Program-made: the position numbers and the translations under genes
Part shown: piece after piece, positions 8,452 to 16,322 of the stretch
Numbering within the stretch: the first letter of the stretch is position 1
Layout of the letters: every line of letters begins with the position of its first letter
Notes under the pieces: generated by a model
Databases searched by the model: none
What the model saw: the letters and a program-made list of their open reading frames with translations, nothing else
What the model was told of the DNA's origin: nothing
Assembly: GCA_947475275.1 (NCBI GenBank)
Contig: CANJNE010000011.1
Span: forward strand, 1 to 43,169
DNA from: Flavobacteriales bacterium
GTDB taxonomy: Bacteria > Bacteroidota > Bacteroidia > Flavobacteriales_D > Crocinitomicaceae
Direction of reading: 5' to 3'
DNA length: 43,169 nucleotides

Positions 8452-8634
8452 TTATTTAAGTTGATTCGGATTTTCTTCAGCGCGCTTGTTGAATTTGCGT
8501 TGCCAATTTAACCAATAAAACAGACCAATAAATCCTAAAACGATAACAGCATTGTTGAAAATATTACCTACAGACTCAAAAAACCCAAAGGTCCAAGTCA
8601 AAAAATCTCCTATTGCGTAAAAAAATGTACTCAT
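8452..8634 (-). CDS. Small membrane protein of 60 residues
   Basis: The protein has an aromatic amphipathic N-terminus (FFYAIGDFLTWTFGFF), one transmembrane segment at about residues 28-45 (VIVLGFIGLFYWL) and a charged tail RKFNKRAEENPNQ. The layout resembles the short DUF6341-type proteins of flavobacteria, but I cannot confirm membership by eye. The gene is supported by a good terminator 24 bases after its stop and by lying on the coding strand between rsmA and ispD, with spacing that leaves no overlap. Function is unknown. Confidence 0.65.
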   Translation of the reverse strand: MSTFFYAIGDFLTWTFGFFESVGNIFNNAVIVLGFIGLFYWLNWQRKFNKRAEENPNQLK

Positions 8635-8709
8635 ATCAATCTTTTTATCTGGTACAAAGAAAATAATTTTTCTTTAAAAGAGCATCATAAACAAGAATAA
8701 TTCATCCTT

Positions 8710-9495
8710 TTATTCGTGTAAGCGAATTTGTTCAATTGCCAAGGTAAGTTCTACAAATTGCTCTACAGAGAGCACTTCAGGTCTCAAATTGAGGTAAGGA
8801 TGTTCAAAATTGGGATTAGCGATTATTTGTTTGAGTGAATTTCTGATTGTTTTTCTTCTTTGATTGAAAGCCATTTTTACAACTTGAATAAAGAGTTTTT
8901 CATCACAAAGTAATTTTTCTCTTGTGTTTCTTACGCAACGTATAACTCCAGATTTCACTTTTGGTGGAGGATTAAATACATGTTGGTCAACTGTGAAACA
9001 ATAATTGATTGTATAAAATGCCTGCAGAAGGACACTCATAATACCATACGTTTTCGATCCAGGTTTTTCTGCAACACGTTCAGCAACTTCTTTCTGAAAC
9101 ATGCCCATAATTTCGGGAATCTGATCACGGTAGTCTAGACACTTAAAAAGTATTTGAGACGAAATATTATATGGAAAATTCCCTACCACAGCAAATGGTT
9201 CAGTTCCCATAAGGTCAAAAAGATTCAGTCTTAAAAAATCTCCTTCAAAAATACGTCCGTTGAGTTGAGAAAAATTCGATTTTAAAAAAGCTATAGAATC
9301 TTTATCTACATCTATGACATAAACGTCTAAATCACCTCTTTTAATTAAAAATTCTGTCAAAGCCCCCATACCCGGGCCAATTTCTAATACCTTTTTACAA
9401 TTGTTGTGATTTCCGTATTGACTGCTAATTTTTTCACAAATATTTTTATCCGTAAGAAAATGTTGGCCGAGATGTTTTTTTGCGCGAACAGACAT
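8710..9495 (-). CDS. rsmA: 16S rRNA (adenine1518-N6/adenine1519-N6)-dimethyltransferase
   Basis: RsmA (KsgA) dimethylates two adjacent adenines in the 3' terminal helix of 16S rRNA during 30S maturation, using S-adenosylmethionine. The start chosen is the ATG at 9495, which gives the family N-terminus RAKKHLGQHFL and lies one base after the DUF4286 stop. An ATG at 9513 would overlap DUF4286 and add six residues outside the family pattern. The SAM-binding loop LEIGPGMG is at residues 37-44 and the catalytic NFPY at 106-109, where most members have NLPY. NQRRKTIRNSL is the C-terminal rRNA-contact motif. Length of 261 residues is normal. Confidence 0.96.
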   Translation of the reverse strand: MSVRAKKHLGQHFLTDKNICEKISSQYGNHNNCKKVLEIGPGMGALTEFLIKRGDLDVYVIDVDKDSIAFLKSNFSQLNGRIFEGDFLRLNLFDLMGTEPFAVVGNFPYNISSQILFKCLDYRDQIPEIMGMFQKEVAERVAEKPGSKTYGIMSVLLQAFYTINYCFTVDQHVFNPPPKVKSGVIRCVRNTREKLLCDEKLFIQVVKMAFNQRRKTIRNSLKQIIANPNFEHPYLNLRPEVLSVEQFVELTLAIEQIRLHE

Positions 9496-9496
9496 A

Positions 9497-9808
9497 TTAC
9501 TTGAATTCTTCAATTACATTAAGAAGCGTGCGAAAAGCAGCAAAACGTCCTTCAAATTTTTCTGAATGCTCTTTCTGAAGTTTAGGTGCGTGGGTAGTCC
9601 GATATTTTTCTAGCAATTCTGTGTTATTACACAAATAAGTAATTGCATAACTATTAGCCTCATCTTCTTCAGTTTGCACTTTTGAAAATCTACTTTCGAT
9701 AAAACACCCGGTTGCCATAACGTCAGGAATATGAACGGACCTCATCCAATTCAACCACTCTTCTTCAACTGAAGGATCAATAGCAACAGTAACATTGTAT
9801 AAAATCAT
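9497..9808 (-). CDS. DUF4286 family protein
   Basis: The 103-residue protein starts MILYNVTVAIDP and contains WLNWM...HIPDVMATGCF and SYAITYLC, which fit the DUF4286 family found beside rsmA in Bacteroidota. The fold is probably a small ferredoxin-like alpha/beta domain. No catalytic residues are evident and no function is established. It is the first gene of an operon with rsmA (one-base spacing). A TACCTTTG element sits four bases before the ATG, so its mRNA may be almost leaderless. Confidence 0.85.
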   Translation of the reverse strand: MILYNVTVAIDPSVEEEWLNWMRSVHIPDVMATGCFIESRFSKVQTEEDEANSYAITYLCNNTELLEKYRTTHAPKLQKEHSEKFEGRFAAFRTLLNVIEEFK

Positions 9809-9812
9809 TTTA

Positions 9813-9820
9813 CAAAGGTA
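9813..9820 (-). promoter_or_regulatory. Bacteroidota -7 element (TACCTTTG) before DUF4286-rsmA
   Basis: A perfect TAnnTTTG on the minus strand ends only four bases before the ATG at 9808. If transcription starts at the usual distance, the transcript begins at or next to the start codon. Confidence 0.45.
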
Positions 9821-9921
9821 ATGTTATTACAATTCTGATTCATTAAGATAAATGATTGACAGCCAAAAGAAATAATCAATTATGATTAAAATCCTTACTT
9901 TTACTCGAAAGTACATCGTAT

Positions 9922-10788
9922 ATGGTATTATCAATGACAGGTTTCGGTAAATCTACCGGTACTTTCAACAACAAAAAAGTTAGCATAGAAATACGCGCTT
10001 TGAACAGTAAATCGTTAGATTTAAGTTTCCGTTTACCTAATAATTACAGAGAACTCGAGCCGTCATTTCGCAATATTATATCGGCCAATTTAGAAAGAGG
10101 TAAAATAGATTTCATTCTTTCGATTGAAGGAACCGGAGATACACAAAATTATGTTATTAATAAAGATTTAGCATCTACATACCATAAAGATTTAAAGGAA
10201 TTAAATGCTATTATTAATGGGAAAACTGAAGATTACTTATCGTTAATTCTCAGGATGCCTGATATTTTCATCAACGACAAACAAGAGTTAGGTGCAGAGG
10301 AAAAGGATTGGATAATTGAATTAACATCGAACGCATGTGCAAGAGTTAATGATTTTCGTAAACAAGAAGGTCAAGCGTTAAATGATGAGTTTACCAACAG
10401 AATTAATGACATTCAATATTTATTGGGTCAGGTTCCTCAATACGAACAAGAGCGTGTCACGAATATCAAGGAAAGATTGAAACGTGGCCTTGAGGAATTT
10501 GCAGGCACAAAATACGATGAGAATCGTCTTGAACAGGAGTTGATTTTCTACATCGAAAAACTGGATATTTCTGAGGAGAAAATGCGTTTAAGCAATCATT
10601 TGAGTTATTTTTTAGACACTTTAAAAGTTGAAGCTTCAGGAAAAAAACTAGGTTTTATTTCACAAGAAATTGGTCGTGAAATAAACACATTAGGAAGCAA
10701 ATGCAACCATGTTACGATGCAGAAATTGGTCGTGGAGATGAAAGATAACCTGGAAAAAATAAAAGAACAAGTTCTCAATACTTTGTAG
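9922..10788 (+). CDS. yicC: YicC/YloC family endoribonuclease
   Basis: The 288-residue protein has the family N-terminus MVLSMTGFGKSTG and the C-terminal signature GSKCNHVTMQKLVVEMKD...IKEQVLN. It also has RALNSKSLDLSFRLP and the LEQELIFYIEKLDISEE segment. Members were recently shown to be endoribonucleases (RNase YicC of E. coli); the cellular targets are incompletely known. The stop overlaps the alternative GTG start of gmk, and nadD follows, a gene order common in Bacteroidota. The three probably form one operon. Confidence 0.92.
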   Translation: MVLSMTGFGKSTGTFNNKKVSIEIRALNSKSLDLSFRLPNNYRELEPSFRNIISANLERGKIDFILSIEGTGDTQNYVINKDLASTYHKDLKELNAIINGKTEDYLSLILRMPDIFINDKQELGAEEKDWIIELTSNACARVNDFRKQEGQALNDEFTNRINDIQYLLGQVPQYEQERVTNIKERLKRGLEEFAGTKYDENRLEQELIFYIEKLDISEEKMRLSNHLSYFLDTLKVEASGKKLGFISQEIGREINTLGSKCNHVTMQKLVVEMKDNLEKIKEQVLNTL

Positions 10789-10796
10789 TGTCTAAA

Positions 10797-11369
10797 ATGG
10801 AATCTAAAGGTAAGTGTATCATTTTTTCTGCGCCATCCGGTGCCGGAAAAACCACTATTGTTCACGCCTTGTTGGGCAAAAATCTTGGTTTATCATTTTC
10901 TGTTTCAGCTTGCAGTAGAGAGGCTCGTCCAAATGAAGTAAATGGTAAAGACTATTATTTTCTAGGAATAGAAGGATTTAAGCAACAAATTGAAAATGGG
11001 GCTTTTATCGAATGGGAGGAAGTGTATACCAACAATTTTTATGGTACACTTAAAGATGAAATCAATCGGATTTGGGACAATGGCAAGGCCGTAATCTTTG
11101 ATGTTGATGTGATAGGCGGATTAAATCTTAAGAAAATCTTTGGTGATGATGCATTGGCAATATTTGTTCAACCTCCAAGTATCGAGGAATTGGAAAATCG
11201 TTTAAGATTAAGAAGTACGGAAAGTGAAGACAAGATCAATCAACGAATGACAAAAGCAAGAAAAGAATTAGAATACGCTTCTCAATTCGATAAAATTTTG
11301 GTCAATGAAAATTTAGAAATTGCCATAGACAACGCTAAAAATTGGGTGGGACAATTTCTTAAAGTATGA
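10797..11369 (+). CDS. gmk: Guanylate kinase
   Basis: Gmk phosphorylates GMP to GDP with ATP. The P-loop SAPSGAGKTT lies at residues 11-20, followed by the GMP-binding SACSREARPNEVNGKDYYF and the WEEVYTNNFYGT segment. RLRLRSTESEDKINQRM is the lid region. The start is either the ATG at 10797 or the GTG at 10788 that shares a base with the yicC stop; both keep the P-loop intact. The ATG is preferred here because it is the standard codon, but the GTG would give tighter coupling to yicC. The stop overlaps the nadD start (ATGA). Confidence 0.96.
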   Translation: MESKGKCIIFSAPSGAGKTTIVHALLGKNLGLSFSVSACSREARPNEVNGKDYYFLGIEGFKQQIENGAFIEWEEVYTNNFYGTLKDEINRIWDNGKAVIFDVDVIGGLNLKKIFGDDALAIFVQPPSIEELENRLRLRSTESEDKINQRMTKARKELEYASQFDKILVNENLEIAIDNAKNWVGQFLKV

Positions 11370-11968
11370 AAATTGGATTGTACTTTGGAACGTTCAACCC
11401 GATTCATGTTGGACACCTTATCATAGCTAACTACTTTGCAAATGAAACCGATTTGGATCAGGTCTGGTTAGTAGTTTCTCCTCATAATCCATTAAAAGAC
11501 AAAGCAACTTTATTAAAGGATTTTCACAGATTAGAGATGGTAAAAGAAGCTATTGAGGATAATCCCAAATTAAAAGCGAGTGATATAGAATTTAAATTGT
11601 CCCAACCAAGCTATACCGTTACAACCTTGGCACATATCAAAGAAAAATATCCAAATAACGAATTCTGTTTGATAATGGGAGAAGACAGTTTACGAAGCTT
11701 GAACAAATGGTACAATTACGAGGTAATACTTAAGAATTATAAGATTTACGTTTATCCTAGAGCCGTTTTAATGAGCGAAATAGTTATAAATCAAGATAAT
11801 GAAAATGCAATAATTGAACATCCCAATGTGATAATGATGCAAGATGTTCCGATAATGAAGATTTCGGCGAGTCACATCAGAAAAGCAATTAAAAGCGGAA
11901 AGGATATTCGATACTTAGTAACTGAACCTGTTTTTAAATACATAGAAGACATGCACTTCTATCGATAA
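11366..11968 (+). CDS. nadD: Nicotinate-nucleotide adenylyltransferase
   Basis: NadD adenylates nicotinate mononucleotide to deamido-NAD in NAD synthesis. The 200-residue protein shows the nucleotidyltransferase motif GTFNPIHVGH (HVGH at residues 14-17) and the C-terminal ISASHIR (166-172), the ISSTxxR equivalent that binds ATP phosphates. FCLIMGEDSLRSLNKWYNY is the substrate-binding part. It overlaps gmk by four bases (ATGA), so it is translationally coupled. It converges on the downstream minus-strand membrane protein gene with only 17 bases between them. Confidence 0.95.
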   Translation: MKIGLYFGTFNPIHVGHLIIANYFANETDLDQVWLVVSPHNPLKDKATLLKDFHRLEMVKEAIEDNPKLKASDIEFKLSQPSYTVTTLAHIKEKYPNNEFCLIMGEDSLRSLNKWYNYEVILKNYKIYVYPRAVLMSEIVINQDNENAIIEHPNVIMMQDVPIMKISASHIRKAIKSGKDIRYLVTEPVFKYIEDMHFYR

Positions 11969-11985
11969 AGAAAGATTTTCTGTAA

Positions 11986-13731
11986 CTATTCAATAATGAT
12001 TTTTTCAAGCTTAATTTTTCCATTAAGTTTTCTAGGATTCCAAATGTAAATTTTGGTTTTTCCGTCACCGTGAAGTACAAAAGACCCATTAAATTGCTCG
12101 CTGGCTTTTAAATCTGTAAAAGTGTATGATGCGCCATTATTATGATCATAAACCAATGCAAATCCATCATTATTTGTCTTAATGGATAACTTTAGCTTCA
12201 GTGCTTTATTTGATTTTGGAAAAAATGCATTCAAGCCTGAGTATTCTTGATCCGCCTTTATAGTTATTACACTATCTGAACCTTGAAAAGTTTTAATGTT
12301 GGGTTTGTATTCCAAAATAATTACACCTTCCTTCTCATTGAGTGCATCAGGAATCTGTTCACTGCATAAATATTCTTTAACGATTTGCAAATCTGGATGG
12401 TCTTTAATTTTACTTAATGGTAGAAGCATTTCCAGGGGTCCAAAATGGCTATCCCTAACTATTAAATCACCGGGTTTCAAAATAGTTCTTAAATCATTAT
12501 CTAAGTTCGAAAATGTATAATAGATTAACTTTTTATTTTGTTTTAAAGGGTTTTCTCCATACTCATATGCAAGCAATGGTGCGTGATAATATACCTTTCT
12601 ATTTCTCAAGTTTTGATTTTTCAAATAATCAGCAGTTTTCATAATTTCAGCCTCCAGTAGTTCTATTTTTTTAGGATAATACTTTGTGGTAACAAGGGCG
12701 TATGCAATTCCTAAAGCAAAACAATAACTCAACCATTTCGCAACTACATTCTTACTCCATGGAACATTATGAATCGCGATCAGGTTCATAATTATAAATA
12801 CAGGAACCCCTTGGGTTGCAATTCGGGTTAGCCCTAACGAGCCATTTTGCCCTGTTGCCCAGAAATAGCTGTGTGCTATGAGGATTCCGAAAAAAACACC
12901 GTAGCTGAAAATCCATAATCGCCAATCAATAATTACCTTTTTCCATAGCATATAGAAGAAAGATGGAATTGCCAAAATAAAAAGATACAATCCTGGATTT
13001 CCTATATAATTTTTATAGGATAGTAAATAGTGGTCCCAGGTTCCTGATCCATAAATATTGTTGCTCATTTGATATGGACTTTGGGTAAAATACCAAAAGA
13101 AATCCCTGTAAACAAAAAACCCTACTATTCCATATATAAGAAAGGTACTTGCAAGCAGCGGAATGTATTTAAATTGCTTTGCAAAAAGCAATACCATAAG
13201 CCCTATTAGTAGTGGTAGCTGTCCTTCACTTCTCAAAAAAGGCATTGTTGATAAGACAAGGGCAAACCAAAAATATTTTTTTTCACTGAGAAAGAATAAT
13301 GCAGCCATCAAGCTTAAATTAAACAGAGGTTCTGTCATCCCGCCCAAGATTGTGTTTGCTATATCATGTGCCTTAAGAAGAACCAAGGGTAAAAGTATTT
13401 GTAAATAAATGGGTACACTATATTTACGAAGTAATTTAAATCCTATGATTACCGTAAAACAAAAAGCGAGAAGATTGAAAACAACCATTCCATAAAACCC
13501 AAATTGGGCAAAGGAGGAAGATAAGAGTATGAAAAATGGTTTACCCCAATGGTGCAAAAAAAGTTCTGGATTTTCCCAAGAAGCATTTGAAATAAAATAA
13601 TGCATAATTCCATCCCCAACATCATTTGGGACGGGACTTTTAAGCATCATATAAATGATCCAAGCAGAACAAAAAAGCAGGGAGGTACCAAGAGTGATGG
13701 TTTCGCGAAACTGCTTATTTTTTGATGGCAT
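11986..13731 (-). CDS. Large membrane protein, GT-C glycosyltransferase-like
   Basis: The 581-residue protein has about ten hydrophobic segments within residues 15-360, with loops rich in Trp, Tyr and short charged patches such as MPFLRSEGQLPLL. A soluble stretch follows (about 365-475), and then a C-terminal beta-rich region of about 100 residues. The overall plan resembles polyprenol-dependent GT-C glycosyltransferases (mannosyltransferase-like proteins), but I see no decisive catalytic motif and give the family as tentative. The start ATG shares a base with the scoB stop (TAATG), so it belongs to the CoA-transferase/acyltransferase operon. The substrate is unknown. Confidence 0.6.
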   Translation of the reverse strand: MPSKNKQFRETITLGTSLLFCSAWIIYMMLKSPVPNDVGDGIMHYFISNASWENPELFLHHWGKPFFILLSSSFAQFGFYGMVVFNLLAFCFTVIIGFKLLRKYSVPIYLQILLPLVLLKAHDIANTILGGMTEPLFNLSLMAALFFLSEKKYFWFALVLSTMPFLRSEGQLPLLIGLMVLLFAKQFKYIPLLASTFLIYGIVGFFVYRDFFWYFTQSPYQMSNNIYGSGTWDHYLLSYKNYIGNPGLYLFILAIPSFFYMLWKKVIIDWRLWIFSYGVFFGILIAHSYFWATGQNGSLGLTRIATQGVPVFIIMNLIAIHNVPWSKNVVAKWLSYCFALGIAYALVTTKYYPKKIELLEAEIMKTADYLKNQNLRNRKVYYHAPLLAYEYGENPLKQNKKLIYYTFSNLDNDLRTILKPGDLIVRDSHFGPLEMLLPLSKIKDHPDLQIVKEYLCSEQIPDALNEKEGVIILEYKPNIKTFQGSDSVITIKADQEYSGLNAFFPKSNKALKLKLSIKTNNDGFALVYDHNNGASYTFTDLKASEQFNGSFVLHGDGKTKIYIWNPRKLNGKIKLEKIIIE

Positions 13732-14384
13732 TATAATTTCATTTCAGGAACGAATTCCGGAACCACCAAGTCTCCTTCTGTTTTTGCAATTATTTCTTCA
13801 ACAGAAACACCTGGTGCTCTTTCAATTAAGTGGAATTTATTGTCTTTTATTTCGAGTACTGCCAATTCAGTAACGACCTTTTTTACGCAGCCCACACCAG
13901 TTAAAGGAAGGGAACATTCCTTCAATAATTTTGATTCACCTTCACGGTTGCTGTGCATCATTGCCACAATGATATTATCAGCGGAAGCAACAAGGTCCAT
14001 TGCGCCACCCATACCTTTTACCATTTTACCTGGAATTTTCCAGTTTGCAATATCTCCGCTTTGTGAAACCTCCATTGCTCCGAGAACAGTTAATTGAACA
14101 TGTTGACCACGAATCATGGCAAAAGACATTGCTGAATCGAAGAATGCTGCCCCTTTTCTTACCGTAATCGTTTGTTTCCCTGCATTGATAAGATCTGCAT
14201 CTTCTTCACCTTCAAATGGAAAGGGTCCCATTCCTAAAACACCATTTTCAGATTGAAATTCAACGTCAACTCCTTCAGGAATGTAATTAGCAACTAGTGT
14301 AGGGATACCAATACCGAGATTGACATACCAACCGTTTTTAAGTTCTTGTGCAATACGCTTCGCTATTCCGCTTTTGTCTAACAT
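13731..14384 (-). CDS. scoB: 3-oxoacid CoA-transferase subunit B
   Basis: This is the beta subunit of a family I CoA-transferase, which moves CoA between succinyl-CoA and acetoacetate or a similar acid. The catalytic glutamate lies in SENGVLGMGPFP, near residue 50. LGIGIPTLVANYIPEGV, GAMEVSQSGDIANWKIPG, KGMGGAMDLV and the late SLPLTGVGCV are other family motifs. Length of 217 residues is normal. Subunit A is encoded upstream on the same strand, but a membrane acyltransferase gene lies between them, which is unusual. The exact acid substrate cannot be read from the sequence. Confidence 0.93.
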   Translation of the reverse strand: MLDKSGIAKRIAQELKNGWYVNLGIGIPTLVANYIPEGVDVEFQSENGVLGMGPFPFEGEEDADLINAGKQTITVRKGAAFFDSAMSFAMIRGQHVQLTVLGAMEVSQSGDIANWKIPGKMVKGMGGAMDLVASADNIIVAMMHSNREGESKLLKECSLPLTGVGCVKKVVTELAVLEIKDNKFHLIERAPGVSVEEIIAKTEGDLVVPEFVPEMKL

Positions 14385-14434
14385 ATGATCTAATAATTGT
14401 TTAAAAATACGATTTTATTTGCTGCCCATATTTT

Positions 14435-15604
14435 TCACCTATTGTTCGGAACGACTGAAAATCGGTCTTTAAATTTAAGAATAGGTTTTTCAATAATTTC
14501 AAAACTCATTATAGAAATTAGAATAATTACGCTTAAATAAATTACCCAAAACCACCAAAATCCTTCTAACTTAAATGGCCAAATAATTTTTTGAAATAGC
14601 AATCCAAAAAATATATTATGATATAAGTATATTCCAAAAGAGATTTTTCCAAGATAATGTAGCGGATTCTTCTTTTTAAAATTGAATCTCACATTTGGAT
14701 TAAAAAGGTAATTAATTAAAATAAAAGCAAAAAGCAGTGTAAAAATTAAGCGCAAAAATATGGCGCTAAATACATTGTTAACTTGGTGGGAATCAACAAA
14801 ACACATAAGAACTAAAAAAGTAAAAAATACTGAAAATCTAACCCATCCTGGGAATTTAAAAACTGGTTGTTTGTTAACAACGGAATATGCAATCCATCCA
14901 CCTATTGCCAGTGTATCCATTCTACAAAGCGAATTGAGCTTTAAATGAAAATCCCCGTTCGGATAATATTGAAAATAATACCATTTAAAGAAAAAAGACA
15001 AGCCAATAATTCCAATAAAAAGACTACGGAGCTTACTTCGAGGTGTTAAATAAATTAGAATTGGCCAAAAAATATAGAAATGTTCTTCAATACAAATAGA
15101 CCATAAATGGGCTAATCCTGATTCGAATTGTGAATGGATGATAGCAGAATAATTATTTAAAAAGAAAATATTCCACCAATAATTGGGATGTGTTGATTCT
15201 GTCCAATCGATTATAAATGGGGTAAGCCCAATTATTAAAAAATACAATGGCCAGATTCTCAAAATTCTGCGCATGTAAAATTTAAGTATATTCAATTTAC
15301 CTGAAGACTTCAATTCTGCTAATAACAGGTAAGTAATTAGAAAACCAGAAATTAGAAAGAAAAATTCAACGCCTAAATCAAAATTGTCAATTAGTCTTTT
15401 AAAAAATAGACCCATATGATTTAAATTGTCATCTTGGTAAGTCTTGTTAACAGGATTTTTCAAAAGCACATTTGGAACCTGTGTCCACTCTAAAACAGCT
15501 CTGTAACCATGCATGAATACGATCATAAAAGCTGCAAAAAACCTTAGAATGTCAAGATTGAAAAAGTGAATACGTTGGTTGTCCTCACCAAGCCTTGATT
15601 CCAT
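14435..15604 (-). CDS. Acyltransferase family 3 membrane protein
   Basis: The 389-residue protein has about ten transmembrane segments and the acyltransferase 3 N-terminus NLDILRFFAAF, with conserved Arg21 and His32 (VFMHGYR). FFFLISGFLITYLLL in the next helices is also typical, as is GKISFGIYLYH near the C-terminus. Such proteins O-acylate sugars or lipids of the envelope; the target here is unknown. It lies between scoA (18 bases upstream) and scoB (50 bases downstream), so it splits a gene pair that is normally adjacent. Confidence 0.9.
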   Translation of the reverse strand: MESRLGEDNQRIHFFNLDILRFFAAFMIVFMHGYRAVLEWTQVPNVLLKNPVNKTYQDDNLNHMGLFFKRLIDNFDLGVEFFFLISGFLITYLLLAELKSSGKLNILKFYMRRILRIWPLYFLIIGLTPFIIDWTESTHPNYWWNIFFLNNYSAIIHSQFESGLAHLWSICIEEHFYIFWPILIYLTPRSKLRSLFIGIIGLSFFFKWYYFQYYPNGDFHLKLNSLCRMDTLAIGGWIAYSVVNKQPVFKFPGWVRFSVFFTFLVLMCFVDSHQVNNVFSAIFLRLIFTLLFAFILINYLFNPNVRFNFKKKNPLHYLGKISFGIYLYHNIFFGLLFQKIIWPFKLEGFWWFWVIYLSVIILISIMSFEIIEKPILKFKDRFSVVPNNR

Positions 15605-15622
15605 TTTGTATAATTCGAAAAA

Positions 15623-16321
15623 TTAATTTCTCGTCCTTACTGTTCTCTGCTCGATTCGTTTTTCAAAGTGCTGACCTTTGAAAATGCGTTGAACAAAAAT
15701 ACCTGGTGTATGAATAAAATTGGGATCCAATTCGCCAGCCGGAACCAATTCTTCTACCTCAGCTATAGTAATTTTTCCTGCCATTGCCATCATTGGATTA
15801 AAATTTCTGGCGGTAGCTTTAAAAACGAGATTCCCTTCAGTATCTCCTTTCCATGCTTTTACAATTGCAAAATCTGCTGTGAGCGCTTCTTCAAGAATGT
15901 GTGGTTTACCATTATACATTCGCACTTCTTTTCCTTCTGCCACCTCTGTTCCGAATCCTGCAGGTGTAAAAAACGCAGGGATTCCTGCTCCCCCAGCACG
16001 GCAACGTTCTGCTAAACTTCCTTGTGGTATAAGATCTACAATTAATTCACCTGAAAGCATTTGTCTTTCAAATTCAGCATTCTCACCAACATATGAACTG
16101 ATCATTTTTTTTATTTGTCGGTTTTGAAGTAATAAACCTAAACCGAAATCATCAACCCCAGCATTATTTGAAATACAAGTAAGATTCTTCACTCCAAGTT
16201 TAACAAGTTGTGCAATTGAATTTTCTGGAATACCACAGAGTCCAAAACCACCAAGCATAAGTGTCATACCATCCTGAATTCCTTCAAGGGCCTGTTCTAC
16301 ATTATTAACTACTTTATTCAT
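15623..16321 (-). CDS. scoA: 3-oxoacid CoA-transferase subunit A
   Basis: This is the alpha subunit of a family I CoA-transferase. The glycine-rich [14 protein letters not shown] at about residues 20-33, [47 protein letters not shown] and [10 protein letters not shown] are family signatures. The 232-residue length is normal. The ATG lies one base after the PBP1A stop, so it is probably part of the same transcript as the cell-wall genes, even though its role is in ketone-body or short-chain acid metabolism. Confidence 0.94.
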   Translation of the reverse strand: MNKVVNNVEQALEGIQDGMTLMLGGFGLCGIPENSIAQLVKLGVKNLTCISNNAGVDDFGLGLLLQNRQIKKMISSYVGENAEFERQMLSGELIVDLIPQGSLAERCRAGGAGIPAFFTPAGFGTEVAEGKEVRMYNGKPHILEEALTADFAIVKAWKGDTEGNLVFKATARNFNPMMAMAGKITIAEVEELVPAGELDPNFIHTPGIFVQRIFKGQHFEKRIEQRTVRTRN

Positions 16322-16322
16322 T

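Noticed and set aside
15668-16127. Overlapping plus-strand frames of 115 and 135 residues
   Set aside because: They are antisense shadows of scoA, whose frame has strong CoA-transferase motifs.
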